In this document: positions 33,361 through 43,810 of the stretch, one piece after another
Position numbering within the stretch: position 1 is the stretch's first letter
How the letters are laid out: each line of letters opens with the position of its first letter
From: Calliphora vicina
Lineage: Eukaryota; Arthropoda; Insecta; Diptera; Calliphoridae
DNA: 64,000 bases
Assembly (NCBI RefSeq): GCF_958450345.1
Contig: NC_088780.1
Coordinates: forward strand, 5,516,501 to 5,580,500
Direction of reading: 5' to 3'
Notes under the pieces: generated by a model
The model's input: only the letters and a program-made list of their open reading frames with translations
What the model was told of the DNA's origin: nothing
The model's database searches: none
Position numbers and translations under genes: made by a program

Positions 33361-34551
33361 TCAAACTTTGTACCACCAAAGCGCCATTTGCGGGAAGTTT
33401 AGCTTTACTTCTTTAATTAAAAAAAACTGCCGCTAAAGCAGACCGATTGCTCACCAAGGCTTATGCTCGCAGAGAAAAAATATAATTGGACATGGTTACT
33501 GAAACCATTTAAATAGTGTTACAAGATTTTTAACAATATTATAGTCACAATAACCATTTACATGATTGTGGTAACCATAATATGGTTAATTTACGATTCA
33601 CATGATTGTATCAACCATATATATGGTTACAGTAAACAAATATATGTTTGTGGCAACCATATTTATGATGAATAATTTTATCATAATATGTTGTTCTCAG
33701 ATTATGATAAGCCTTAAGCCGAAAGCAACATAATATGATAAGTCCTTCATCATATGAATGGTTGTCACAAACATATATTTGTTTACTGTACCCATATATA
33801 TGGTTGCTACAATCATGTGAATCGTAAATTAACCATATTATGGTTACCACAATCATGTAAATGGTTACTGTGACTATAATATAGTTAAAAAACTTGTAAC
33901 AATATTGAAATGGTTACAGTAACCATGCCCAACTATATTTTTTCTCTGCGTGTGGTGAAGCTGTTCCATCGGTTTAAAAGTGCGAGAGATGGAGTGTGCG
34001 GTTCAGAAATGGTTACTTTGTCACGGAAGACAAAGATTGCTCATGCCAGCCAAAAAAGTTTGAAGACCAAGAATTGGAGATATTAATCTATGAAATTGCA
34101 GTATAATTAGGTGCTACTCAAGCAGCATTATCAAAATGTTTGCGAACAGATGTATTCATCCTTGAAAGACGATTTTGCAAGACCGAAATGCTGCTTGAAC
34201 GCTATAAAAGATAATCAGTACTTGCGATGAAAAATGGACTACGATAATTCGCAGTGTTAGAGAGGCCAACCAGGCGAATCGATACCAAAGCAAAATATAC
34301 ATGGCGCTTAGGTAATTCTCATTATTTGGTGGTAGTAAAAGTGGTTGGGAAATGTTGCCTCACCCTCCTTATAGTCCAGACCTTGCCCAGTCTGAATACT
34401 ATTTGATTCCATCGATGCAGAACACTCTCTCTTGGATAAACTTCACTTTGGAAGAGAGTATCCGATATTGACTTGATTCGTTCTTGGCCTGAAAAGATGA
34501 GCCGTTCTTTTGGCTCGGAATCCATATGTTGCCAAAAATAGGAGAATATTT
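33361..34551 (+). pseudogene. mariner transposase remnant (mariner 2), split by a LIR element
   Basis: The N-terminal piece before 33,466 reads NFVPPKRHLREV then, after a frameshift, KKTAAKADRLLTKAYA, equivalent to the start of mellifera/irritans-type transposases. After the insertion it resumes at 33,953 with VKLFHRFKSARDGVC, then LGATQAALSKCL and a DEKW-like site. A large central block is missing. The end reads LPHPPYSPDLAQSEYYLIPS and MQNTLSWINFTLEESIRY. The SPDLAxSEYYLI block holds the last acidic catalytic position, here E rather than the family's D. Many stops and frameshifts make it inactive. Confidence 0.87.
33466..33952. mobile_element. long-inverted-repeat MITE, family J copy 3 (complete, inside mariner 2)
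   Basis: The best-preserved copy, 487 bp. Ends read inward CTCGCAGAGAAAAAATATAA and CACGCAGAGAAAAAATATAG. The two halves are reverse complements almost throughout: TGGTAACCATAATATGGTTA, CAACCATATATATGGTTACA and AAATATATGTTTGTGGCAAC on the left have partners on the right. Mariner protein sequence ends at 33,465 (KAYA) and resumes at 33,953 (VKLFHRFK), which fixes both boundaries. No clear target duplication beyond TG. No coding capacity. Confidence 0.88.
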
Positions 34552-34596
34552 TTAAGTCATACCCCCAATATAACAAGGTTTTCTTATCATAGTTTC

Positions 34597-35632
34597 ATCA
34601 AAGACCTTTGCAACGGCGTTTATGAAACCAATGTAAGTCGGACCTACAATTGGCTAAAATCGGGAAAAATATTTTTTAACCGAATTTTTTTTCACCAAAA
34701 AAAAAATTTGTAAAAATTTTTAAAAAAATGTTTGTAATAAAATTAGTTCCACAAATAAATTTAATTTTTTTTTTTAATAAAAAATAAGTAAGAGAGCTAT
34801 ATTCGGCTGTGCCGAATCTTATATACTCTTCACCAAATTATACTTTAAAATAATTTTTTTTAAATATTTTTAGGTAAACAAAATTAAATTTTTTTTTAAT
34901 TGTTATTCAAAATTTTTTTTTTTGAAATTGTTTTTTATTTTTTTTTTAAAAAAGTTTTTTTCAAATTTATTTAAAAAAATTTTTTTTTCCAAAAAAAAAT
35001 TTATGACAAAAAAAATTCGGGTCAAAAATTATTTTTCCCGATTTTGACCCATTGTAGGTGCAACTTACTATAGCCTTATCCACATCGTTGCAATGGACTT
35101 TGAAATATCTATCATTAGATATCCATATTGTCTATATTAATGACTTAGTAATCCATATATAGATCAAAAATTGGTCAAAAATCGAGGTTGTCCCAGTTTT
35201 TTGCTCATATCTCCGTTATTTATGGACGGATTTTGCTGATTTTAGCAAACTTCTCGAAAGCATGTCTGACAGAATTATTGAAGATTTGGATCCCGAAGAT
35301 ATCTGGGGTCTTCAGAAAATTGATTTCAACTAACAGACGGACAGACAGACATGGCTTAATAGACTCCGCTATCTATAAAGATCCAGAATATATATACTTT
35401 ATAGGGTCGGAAATGAAAAATGTAGAAATTACAAACGGAATGACAAACTTATATATACCCTTCTCACGAAGGTGAAGGGTATAAAAATAAAATTTTTGCC
35501 ACAAGTCTTTTTCGCTAATAAATTAAAAATTAAAAATTTGGTTAACTAAAAAATATATTAAAAATTTTTATTTTAAATTATAATTTGGTGAAGGGTATAT
35601 AAGATTAGGCACAGTCGAATCTAGCTCTGTTA
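34597..35632 (+). mobile_element. Helentron-type element, family A copy 3 (old, interrupted by copy 4)
   Basis: The left part keeps TCAAAGACCTTTGCAACGGC and GTAAGTCGGACCTACAATTG. It is interrupted near 34,785 and resumes at 35,485. It ends with ATTTGGTGAAGGGTATATAA, GATTAGGCACAGTCGAAT and CTAGCTCTGTTAGTTG, the decayed 3' hairpin. The 5' half is absent. Confidence 0.75.
34785..35484 (-). mobile_element. Helentron-type element, family A copy 4, full length
   Basis: About 700 bp, inserted in reverse into copy 3. Reading in element sense, it starts TATACCCTTCACCTTCGTGA then GAAGGGTATATATAAG, contains GACAATATGGATATCTAATG, and ends with a perfect hairpin GATTCGGCACAGCCGAAT then ATAGCTCTCTTACTT. 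Non-coding; the 95-residue ORF here is an artefact shared by every copy. Confidence 0.85.
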
Positions 35633-38099
35633 GTTGTGTTTTTTTAATTTGAAAATAAATTTATTCGATTAATCGACAATTGTTTTACTTTGAAATGGAA
35701 AATGTTATTTATTCGAAACAAAATTGATATATATTTTTTCTCCTTGATTATTGGAACGCTAATAAGGATACATTTTATATTTTAATTTTGAGGAAATACC
35801 AACCAACACTGCAAATTTCATGTCTATTGCTTTTAGATATAATATTTGCTATGTTACAATACAATTTTCTAGCAAATTAAGGTTTTTATAATTTTGTTAC
35901 TTTAACACTACTGTATCTCTTTAAATACTTAATTATTTCTTTAGAGCTGCCATTATTTTGCTCTCCACTCTTCCTGCTGGTAGCCCTCTCCCAAAATACA
36001 AAAATCAAACCAAAATCCAAACTAAATAAAAAAATGTCTTATAGAAATGACTTTAGTTTTTTTTTTCATTATTTTCCATCTACCATGATTTCTATTTTAT
36101 TGACAAGTTAAGCTGAGTTTTATGTTTCTTGTTGATTTACCTTAAATATTGGGATTTCTATTTGTTATTATTCCTTTTTTTATCTGCTTCTCCTGCTGCT
36201 GCTGGAACTGTTACGGATGTTGTTGTTTTTGTTTTTTGCAGCTATAGGTTTGGTGATTTCAAAATGATTTTGTTGCTTGTTGAGGTTGACACTTTTGCAC
36301 AAAATAAAATTACACATACACGTTTATAGATAAACGCACACAAGCACTTATACACTTGCAAATACTTTGGTCAAGCAAATACAATGACACTTTCATATAT
36401 ATACATAGATATCCATATATATATACACTGTTTTATGGTTGATGTATTAATGTTTCTGTTGATGTTGTAGGTGTCGTTGTTGTTTTTTTCTTGTGCTGAT
36501 TTATTGAACGTCAAAGTTGATGATGATGAAATAAAAAGGATCTTTTGTTTTGGGGATTTTTTCTATTTTTGTGAAAATCTGTGATTTCCTCTTGTTAAAT
36601 TCCACTTGTTTCAGTCACTCACTCATCATCATCATATTTGTAACTATTGAAAGCTGTTTGTTTTTTTCATTATTTTTCTATGATATTTTTTAATCGCACG
36701 AATTTGTTTTTGGATTTTCTTCACTATTTTTCCTATTATTTTTATTGTATTTCTTTTTTATTTTCTTGTGTGGTCAGCAAAACGTTACATTACAACTTTG
36801 TTAGTGTTTGTAGTTGTATAAAAATTTCTCTTTCCGTTTTGTGTGTTTTTTTTTTTTGTAGCTTAAAATGAAATAAAAAAAAGAAGATTGAAAGATGAAA
36901 ATAAAGATTTCATTTCATATTTTGTTGTCCACATATTTTTGTAGAGATAAATTGTTTGTTGTAGCCTTTAATTCGCTTGTTGTTGTTGCTTTTAACATTG
37001 TATGGAATGTTGAGTATGCTTAACGCTTAGTTAGGTTTAAGGGATGCGTAGCATTTGACATTACATTTGATCCTTACAACAAAAACTCTATGCCACAACT
37101 ACTACTAAAAAAAGACAAATCTACAACAAACAATCGCACATCTCGAACATCCTAAATGCAAGAATTTATTTCTGTCTTGTTTTGTGTTCTTTTTTTTCTG
37201 CTTGTTTCTTCGTCTTAAAAGGATTTTTCAACACAAAAACATCTAACGAGGTTAACAATGTGTTTAGATTTTATTTTATTTTGCTTTTCTTTAGTTTATT
37301 TTTTTATTTTTAAGAATTATTATATTAGTTGTGTCAATGTTTGTGACACATATTCCTTTTACTTCCACTCATTTACTTTCTTTTAGTTTTAAATTTTTGT
37401 TTCAAAATGTTTAAAATATTTTGGGTTTCTTGATGTTTTGTGTATGCTTAAAATACTTGAAAACTTAATGTGTTAGGGATAAAACAAAGGATTTCATTGT
37501 TGGATTTGCAGTACTTTTAGAAGATAACTAACAAGCACATTTATTTGAATATTATTAGAAAAGGTTGAGCTAAATGTTTGTGTAAATGCTATGTAATTTT
37601 TTACTTAGACATCCTAAAAGTATGCTAAGAAAATTTTTATATACCAGAATTTACTCTAGAAGAGAGTAAAGAATATGTAATATTTTTAAGGTGCAAATAG
37701 TGCTATTATGTTCTTAAATTGTAGCTTTTTAGCTGAGTTTATTATGCTGATGTTTCGAAACTGATTTAAAATGATTATAACAATTTTAATTCCCTTTTAT
37801 TTGACATGCTAATCTTGAGAAATATTTTAATTTTCATTAATCTAAAGTGCACAAATTAAGTTGTAGTTAGGTTAAAAAATTCCTTCCAAATTATTGTTCT
37901 GTCTCTGAAAATTTGTAAAATTATGAAAACTTTTTCAAAAAATATTTTGATTTAATGTTCTAAGAAGCAAATTCAAAGAAACTAAACATCAGGTAATACT
38001 CCTTTGTAAATGAAATGATCGGAAACTACTAAATTGAGCTCGAAAAGAGGAACTAGAAATAAATTTAAACTATGAACATGCCATTTTCAAAACTTATTT
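35633..38099. other. AT-rich non-coding stretch with triplet-rich low complexity
   Basis: No gene supported. CTGCTG at about 36,190, GTT-rich text at 36,218 and 36,978, and ATG/ATC repeats near 36,520 and 36,625 create small frames without domains. A Su(Hw)-like word lies at 37,613-37,626. Confidence 0.45.
37613..37626 (+). promoter_or_regulatory. Su(Hw)-like motif (CCTAAAAGTATGCT)
   Basis: A close match to the core of the dispersed set, in unique-looking sequence. Functional status unknown. Confidence 0.28.
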
Positions 38100-38988
38100 G
38101 TCACTTGTCGCTATTAGTGCAGAGGATGTTAATACAGTTACTAAAAAATAATTAAACTTGAAAACGTCACCAGGATATGATTTAATAACACCATCCATGA
38201 TTAAAAACCTATCAAATATCACAATAATAGTGCTATCTGTATTGTTTAATGCTATCTTAGGCATTTAGTCTAAAAAGTGGAAAATTTCTCAAATACTAAT
38301 GATACCAAAACCAGGTAAAGATTTAACCATACCATCTTCCTACTTGTTTATGGAACATATTCGAAAAAATATTCCAAGAAAGCATCATACCTTTTTTAAA
38401 TGTTGGAAACATTATCCCAGTTCACCAATTTTGTTTCTTTGAACATCATGGTATCATTGAACATGTCAATCGTTTAACTGGAGAGATAAAAAATCGTTTG
38501 AATTAATGAAATATTGTTCTGCTTCATTTATGTTCGCTCTATGGAGAGGCTATCGTACTCAACAATGTTAATATATCGCAGTCTTCATCTTGGCGCCGTC
38601 ACATAGAAACCAAGAGACTTTACATGAATCTAAAAGCCTCTAGCTATCATTGGTTAATCAGTGATTAATCAAAATTAAACCTTGAATATAAAGTCATCCT
38701 GTATAAGACCATTTTAAAACTAATTTTGACATATATAATTCAATTATGGGGAATGACCAGCAAAACAAATAGTGATATTATACAGAGGGCCCAATCTAAA
38801 ATTCTCAGGAATTTTATGAAAACATCCACAGGGACTTGGAAGTGCCATTGGTAAAATAGAGTTCAAGAAAGTCCATGAAAAATATATTGTAATACTGAAA
38901 AACCATCCCAACGCACTTGCAAGACTATTTTTGAACTTGGGATCACAGAAAATCAAAAAAGCTCAACTTAATGGACTGTATATGTAAA
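38100..38988 (+). pseudogene. jockey-clade LINE reverse transcriptase remnant
   Basis: Non-LTR retrotransposon ORF2 piece, which copies RNA into DNA at a nicked target. Reading starts ISAEDVNTVTKK, then TSPGYDLITPSMIKNL, the KSPGxDxI block of reverse transcriptase, then WKISQILMIPKPGKD, the IPKPGK block. Later come NIIPVHQ with HHGIIEHVNRLT, RHIETKRLYMNLKASSY, and the C-terminal LILTYIIQLWGMTSKTNSDI then IQRAQSKILR, typical of jockey/BS elements. The end HPNALARLFLNLGSQKIKK fits the family C-terminus. Much of the catalytic core, including the YADD block, is deleted and the frame has stops. A family B element follows directly. Confidence 0.85.
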
Positions 38989-38990
38989 TT

Positions 38991-39656
38991 TTTATACCCA
39001 TAAAGTATACCGATTGACTTAGAATCACTTTCTGAGTCGATTAAACGATGTCTGTCCGTCCGTCTGGCTGTTCATGTAAACCTTGTGCAATTTTGAAGAT
39101 ATTTCGATCGAATTCGATTCATATTATTTTTTCGGCCCAAGGACCAAGCCTATTGAAACTGGCTGAAATCGGACCATTATTTCACCTAGCCCCCATACAA
39201 ATGTCCTTCCGAAATTGGACTTTATCGGTCATAAATGTTTAATTTATATATGTATCTCCACAAATTGCGCTCCAAATAAGTTTCATATATACGAAATTCA
39301 TGTGACCAAATTTTGTTACGATCGGTCCATAATTAGTCCTAGATCCCACATAGACCCGCTTCCGAAAATCACTTTAACTTGCATAAATCGCTTAAAAATT
39401 TTGGTATACTCACAAAATTCAACATAGTAAACTTTCATATAGACATAAATCACACGACCTAATTTCATGGTGATTGGTCCATAATGGGTAATTTCATGGT
39501 GATTGGTCCATAATAATCAGCCTCCATATAAGGCCCACTTCCGACAATCACTTAAAAATATAAATTATTGAAATTTTGAAAGAAAAATGTTTTTGCTCTT
39601 TTACTTAGTGTAGGGTATTATATGGTCGGGCTTGACCGACCATACTTTCTTACATG
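38991..39656 (+). mobile_element. Helentron-type element, family B copy 4 (5' deletion)
   Basis: It opens with TTTATACCCATAAAGTATAC, so the 5' stem-loop and about 100 bp are deleted. The body has CGACTTAGAATCACTTTCTG, GAAATTGGACTTTATCGGTC and a short tandem duplication of TTTCATGGTGATTGGTCCAT near 39,459-39,512. The 3' end is intact: TATATGGTCGGGCTTGACCG then ACCATACTTTCTTACATG. It adjoins the LINE remnant. Confidence 0.85.
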
Positions 39657-39873
39657 GAAAAACTTTTAAATTAAAACGGACATTAACATTATCATGACTT
39701 CCTTAAAGTATGAAACATTTTTGTGAAAATAATTGCTGCATATATTTAAATTCAATGGAAGCTAAAATAGAACACACGAAAACGATTAAGTGTCGCTGTA
39801 GCATTTAGTTATTTAATTTAATCTACTGTTTATTGTATAAGCAAGTTTCATATGTTCATTTTATTACATTGTT
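39657..39873. other. AT-rich spacer
   Basis: No gene. A partial Su(Hw)-like word, CCTTAAAGTATG, lies at 39,701. Confidence 0.4.
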
Positions 39874-40175
39874 CAGTGCAATCACGATAATATGAACGAT
39901 AATATGGTTTTAATTATACCAGGTCAGTTCGCTTTTGCAATACTGTTCATATTTGCGAATGGCATCTAATTCCCATCTACAAACATTTTCCCCACACCAA
40001 CAGCTAGGGAAATCCCCAAATTATTAATCAGTTGAATTAGAATTTAGCCTCCACTCTGTTGATTTAGATTTCAACTCAAAACAAAAATAAACTGTTCATA
40101 TTTTAATGGTTTTGCACTAAGAAAATAAAAAAAGTGTTCATATTTTGGGGTATTCATATTATCGCGAGTACACTG
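39874..40175. mobile_element. 302-bp MITE with CAGTG ends (pogo/Tigger-like)
   Basis: Ends read inward CAGTGCAATCACGATAATAT and CAGTGTACTCGCGATAATAT. TA follows the right end; the left flank is TT, one change from TA. CAGTNNNNTCGCGATAATATGAA-type ends with TA targets are usual for pogo/Tigger-derived MITEs, an inference from memory. The interior repeats GTTCATATTTT near the right. No coding sequence. Confidence 0.6.
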
Positions 40176-40784
40176 TAATAAAAATAATACTGTACAATTT
40201 TAAGTTTTTCCAAAAAATTATTGTCATTTAATGCCCTATTATACAATTTTTATGTCTCAATAAATTTAATTAAAATTAAATTTAATCATAGATTTAAATT
40301 TAATGAAAACTTAAAAATAGAACATACGAAAACGAGTTCTTGGAATATTCGCGAAATAAATTTTAATCCGAACATTTTTATGAATAAATCCATATTATGA
40401 ATACAAAGACTTGCGGCATAAATTTTAATTACCAAGTATTGCTTTTAAATACTAGGGTCGGATTTTCGTGCTTTATAAAGTAAAACATTATTAAGTAATT
40501 GAAACCACTAAACAGAACGTGTACTGATATATTTTTTGTTTATTGTTTTCGTATTAGGTGCACAATTTTATTTATAAATGCATGAAAAACCGCCCCCTAA
40601 TTATGACACTTCATTACTTACAATTATTAAATTGCCAAAAACAATATTTTTTCTTGTGAAATATACAGCTATTATCTATAATCTCGTGTATGTGATACAA
40701 TTCTGCATTATCGAATTAAAAAAAAATTTCACACATTAAACTTTTTTCACATTAAACTTTTTTATCATACAATTTTTAAAACTT
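40176..40784. other. AT-rich non-coding stretch
   Basis: No gene or repeat recognised. Confidence 0.45.
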
Positions 40785-40953
40785 TTTTCTATTTCTAAGA
40801 AAATAAAAAAAATAATACAGATATTCCAACAAACGAGTTAGATATTAGCCTTTTTATGCTAACGGCATGTATATTCACCATACAAAACGTATGAACATAC
40901 CCAGGTATGTTGCTGTTGACGTGCGTAAACCAGTTCTGCTGTTCACATAAAGG
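40785..40953. mobile_element. right end of TTAA element family D, copy 2
   Basis: AATAATACAGATATTCCAAC, CGTATGAACATACCCAGGTA and TGTTGCTGTTGACG match the right end of the element at 47,659. It ends TTCACATAAAGG followed by TTAA at 40,954-40,957. The left end is not found, so this is a truncated copy. Its edge coincides with the end of a possible host ORF. Confidence 0.75.
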
Positions 40954-40957
40954 TTAA

Positions 40958-41216
40958 ACAGCTGTTGCGGGGATTTTGAGGAACAAGAAAATCGCCTATT
41001 CCGAAATAAAACATTGAGGACAAATTTACAAGTCTGACAAGCATGTTGAGGGCAACACCATATCACTTTGATGTCACATTGCTTGTAAGAAATTTCATAG
41101 TGACTTCTGTTCGATACGGATGCAAAGCGCTGGCAAACATTTTCGTAATCAATCAAAAAAAATCTATTGTGAAGTACAGAACAAAATGAAAGTAGTAAAC
41201 TGATTCCCGACTTCAT
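40958..41216 (-). pseudogene. possible secreted cysteine-rich ORF cut off by a TTAA element
   Basis: From the ATG at 41,216 (context ACAATGAA) it runs 87 codons to the TTAA where family D begins; the frame then continues 27 codons into the element before a stop. The start MKSGISLLLSFCSVLHNRFF could be a signal peptide. There are eight or so cysteines; the segment KQCDIKVIWCCPQHAC resembles the CC-P end of CLIP domains found before trypsin-like proteases, but the earlier CLIP cysteines are not clear and an intron may be included. GC content is higher than nearby DNA. An upstream ATG at 41,261 is also in frame. It may be a chance ORF. Confidence 0.3.
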
Positions 41217-41261
41217 TGTAATTTTACTGTTATGCAGAGGATATGCAGTAATCTTTATCAC

Positions 41262-42891
41262 TAATATTTTTATACAATTTTAGCTTTGCTTGTATTAATA
41301 AAGAATTTTCATAAGTTAGAATTTAATAAAAAAATCGCTTAAAAATGCTTTCATTCAAATATTTTAATTATTAATTTAATTTAAAAAATTCGACGTCACC
41401 CAACAAACCAAAACTATTTAGAAATAACTTGTAACAAGCTTACCAACATAAGCCTTAAGCCAACATAAGCCTTATTGTAAAAGTCTTATTAAAAATTATT
41501 TAATAATGAAAACTGAACCCTTGCGATAATATTACTTGTCTGTAGTATATAATCTACACTCGTTTTTCATTTGTTCTTAATTTTTCAGAAATTTATTTAT
41601 AAATTATTTAATAAGTTTTATTATTTTAATACTTACTTATTTAAAAGTTTTAAACTTTTTTAAAACACTTCACTCTTTGAACAAAACTCTAAGACTAAAA
41701 ACTTCAACAAATAATACTAAATGAAGCACGCGACATATAACGGGACATCGTTCTCAACAACACTTACAAAACTATTGCGTGCGTAAGTCATTTGCAATCA
41801 TATTTGTTAAATTGATAATTTTATCTCTTATGATAAGCTTATTCGACATAAGTATTTATCGACTTAGCCCCTAAAAGTAGGCATAAATATAAAATTCAAT
41901 TCATTTCAAAATGCCCCTAATAGTAGACTAGATTTTTTCGAAGTAACCTTGAAATGTTTTAAAAATATTCGCAGACTGATCAATTAACGAGAAAATCTGC
42001 TGTGCTAATGAATAGTTTTCAGACATCCGTATACTGTATGATTATTTATAAATAGCATTTATTTAATATTTTTATTTATGAAAATACTTATTTACTAATT
42101 AAGCTATTTAAAACAGTTTGTTTGCACTAATATTTCTGTAAGTTTGTTTTATATAACAACTCATTAAGTTAATAAAATATTAGTTCAATTATTAGTACAG
42201 TTCATAATATATACTACGTACGCATTAATTATTCTATTTTTATTCAAACACGCAATATTCTGAAATGCCTTGATTGGGTTTAAACCCTACCATTACATAG
42301 CCAACAGTTTTGAACAATATTATTAACTAATAATTATGAAATAATAGTAACACCTTCCTTTAATTTTCTACGAAATTAATTCATTAAATAAATAATTTTC
42401 TTTAGCCATAAACGGTTCTTTTGAGTTTGGCATGTTTTAATGTTTCTTTTAAATAAATCTCCTTAAAAAAATTATGGTTTTTTTTTTGGGAACCACAAGG
42501 TAGACTACAATAATTTTAAAATAAATGCCCAGCGGCTATGCTGTAAAAAAACAAATGTCAAAAAAAAACGTTGGTCATTAATCAAAAATAGCTTTCTGTT
42601 AAATTGCCTTTTAAGATTGTCTTTTACAGATTTGAACATAATTTCTTAATCGATATATTTTTTAAAAAAAGGAAAATCATCAATTTTGTCAGGAAAATAG
42701 AGACATAAAATATTATAAATATTTGGTAGAGGCATTTATGTAATCTTGTCGGGCAATCTAATGCATCCTTGTATTTGAGATTAGAAATTGAATTTTAAAT
42801 AAAATTAATGTTTTGTTGTTATGTTTAAAAAACTAAATTTTAAGTGGTTTTTCCTATAGCATAAAAAATAGGATGAGACATTGACAAACTT
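41262..42891. other. AT-rich non-coding stretch
   Basis: No gene seen. Su(Hw)-like words lie at 41,868-41,882 and 41,913-41,928. Confidence 0.45.
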
Positions 42892-43170
42892 CTAAGCAGA
42901 AAGAAAATGGATGTGAACACTGGCATTATTGTATACAGAGTAGTATAGAGGCCAGGATGTCTTTCTGATATCGTCTGTAGCAATACCGCTTAAGTGTATT
43001 AAAAGTAAAATTTCCAATATCGTCAGCCGTCGTCTGACTTTAGTAGGACCAAAATGGCAAACTTCAGTACAATGTAGTCTATGTAAGATAATAAAGCCAC
43101 AATACAATCCTTGAATAGAAATTATTAAATATAATAAAAAAATATACGATCTGTTTAAAACAAAACTCAT
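42892..43170 (-). CDS. hypothetical ORF with hydrophobic N-terminus (weak)
   Basis: 92 codons. It starts MSFVLNRSYIFLLYLIISIQ, which could be a signal peptide ending near GLYC. The rest has no domain I recognise; RRRLTILEILLLIHL is hydrophobic again. The GC content of 42,930-43,100 is above its surroundings, as with the ORF 1.7 kb downstream on the same strand. No homologue, splice site or regulatory signal supports it, so it is only a candidate. Confidence 0.18.
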   Translation of the reverse strand: MSFVLNRSYIFLLYLIISIQGLYCGFIILHRLHCTEVCHFGPTKVRRRLTILEILLLIHLSGIATDDIRKTSWPLYYSVYNNASVHIHFLSA

Positions 43171-43496
43171 AATAAACTTCTTTTGTAGGTTTAGATTGCA
43201 ATCAAGAAATAAAATTATGTATATTTGGGTGTTTTCCCTACAAATGTAAAATAAAATTATTTTTTATAAAACAATTTTTCCATGAATTTTCTTTATATAT
43301 AAATAAGCAAAAAAAAAAATGGTTTCTATCTCAACAATTTGATTACTTCTTTATATGTTTGCAAAAACAGTGGCATACGTTTAGGCATCACATTTTAATT
43401 CTGATTCTATGACATAATAACTGGAATGAAAGTTTCCGAAATAAAGAAAAAAAATCATATTTATTTAAAATTGTCCAGTTATTTGTTATTTTACAA

Positions 43497-43810
43497 CTAG
43501 TTGACCGCCTTGGCTTCGCCCGGTAGCATTTACTAATGTTAGTTCTTCAAGTTTATCCAACCCACATACACCTGTCTGTTCTTATTTATTTGGAAATAAA
43601 ATATCTAAATTTGTACTGCATACTTTAGGGAGCTTTTTTATTACAGTTGACTGGACCCAAAAAAAATATTTCAGAGTTTTACCCGTAATTTTGATGGTTT
43701 TCTTTACAAACCATCTCCGGAAAATATCATATCGAATAAAAAAAAATTAGCCAAATCGCTCAAGCCGTTCTCACGTGATGCCATTTGATTTTTATATATG
43801 TATATAGATA
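43497..43810 (+). mobile_element. interspersed repeat family E, copy 1
   Basis: About 314 bp, opening CTAGTTGACCGCCTTGGCTT then CGCCCGG, with GCATTTACTAATGTTAGTTC and ending AAGCCGTTCTCACGTGATGC then a TATATA-rich tail. The copy at 54,770 shares the whole length. An opening of this kind and a tail of short AT repeats are seen at the ends of some insect non-LTR elements, but assignment is uncertain. It is the empty-site reference for the family A insertion at 55,012. It contains TGCATACTTTAGGGAG at 43,617. Confidence 0.7.
43617..43632 (-). promoter_or_regulatory. Su(Hw)-like motif inside repeat E
   Basis: TACTGCATACTT at 43,614-43,625 fits the gypsy insulator consensus YRYTGCATAYYY at all 12 positions and continues TAGGGAG. 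The same word is in the second copy of repeat E at 54,885. Confidence 0.35.

Noticed and set aside
34322..34576. 84-residue minus-strand ORF
   Set aside because: It is the antisense shadow of the C-terminal region of mariner 2, which is on the plus strand.
35188..35475. 95-residue ORF sharing peptides (SGVFRKLISTNRRTD) with ORFs at 50,535 and 55,506
   Set aside because: The shared peptide arises from family A copies, which are non-coding Helentron-type elements. Similarity follows the DNA and stops differ among copies.
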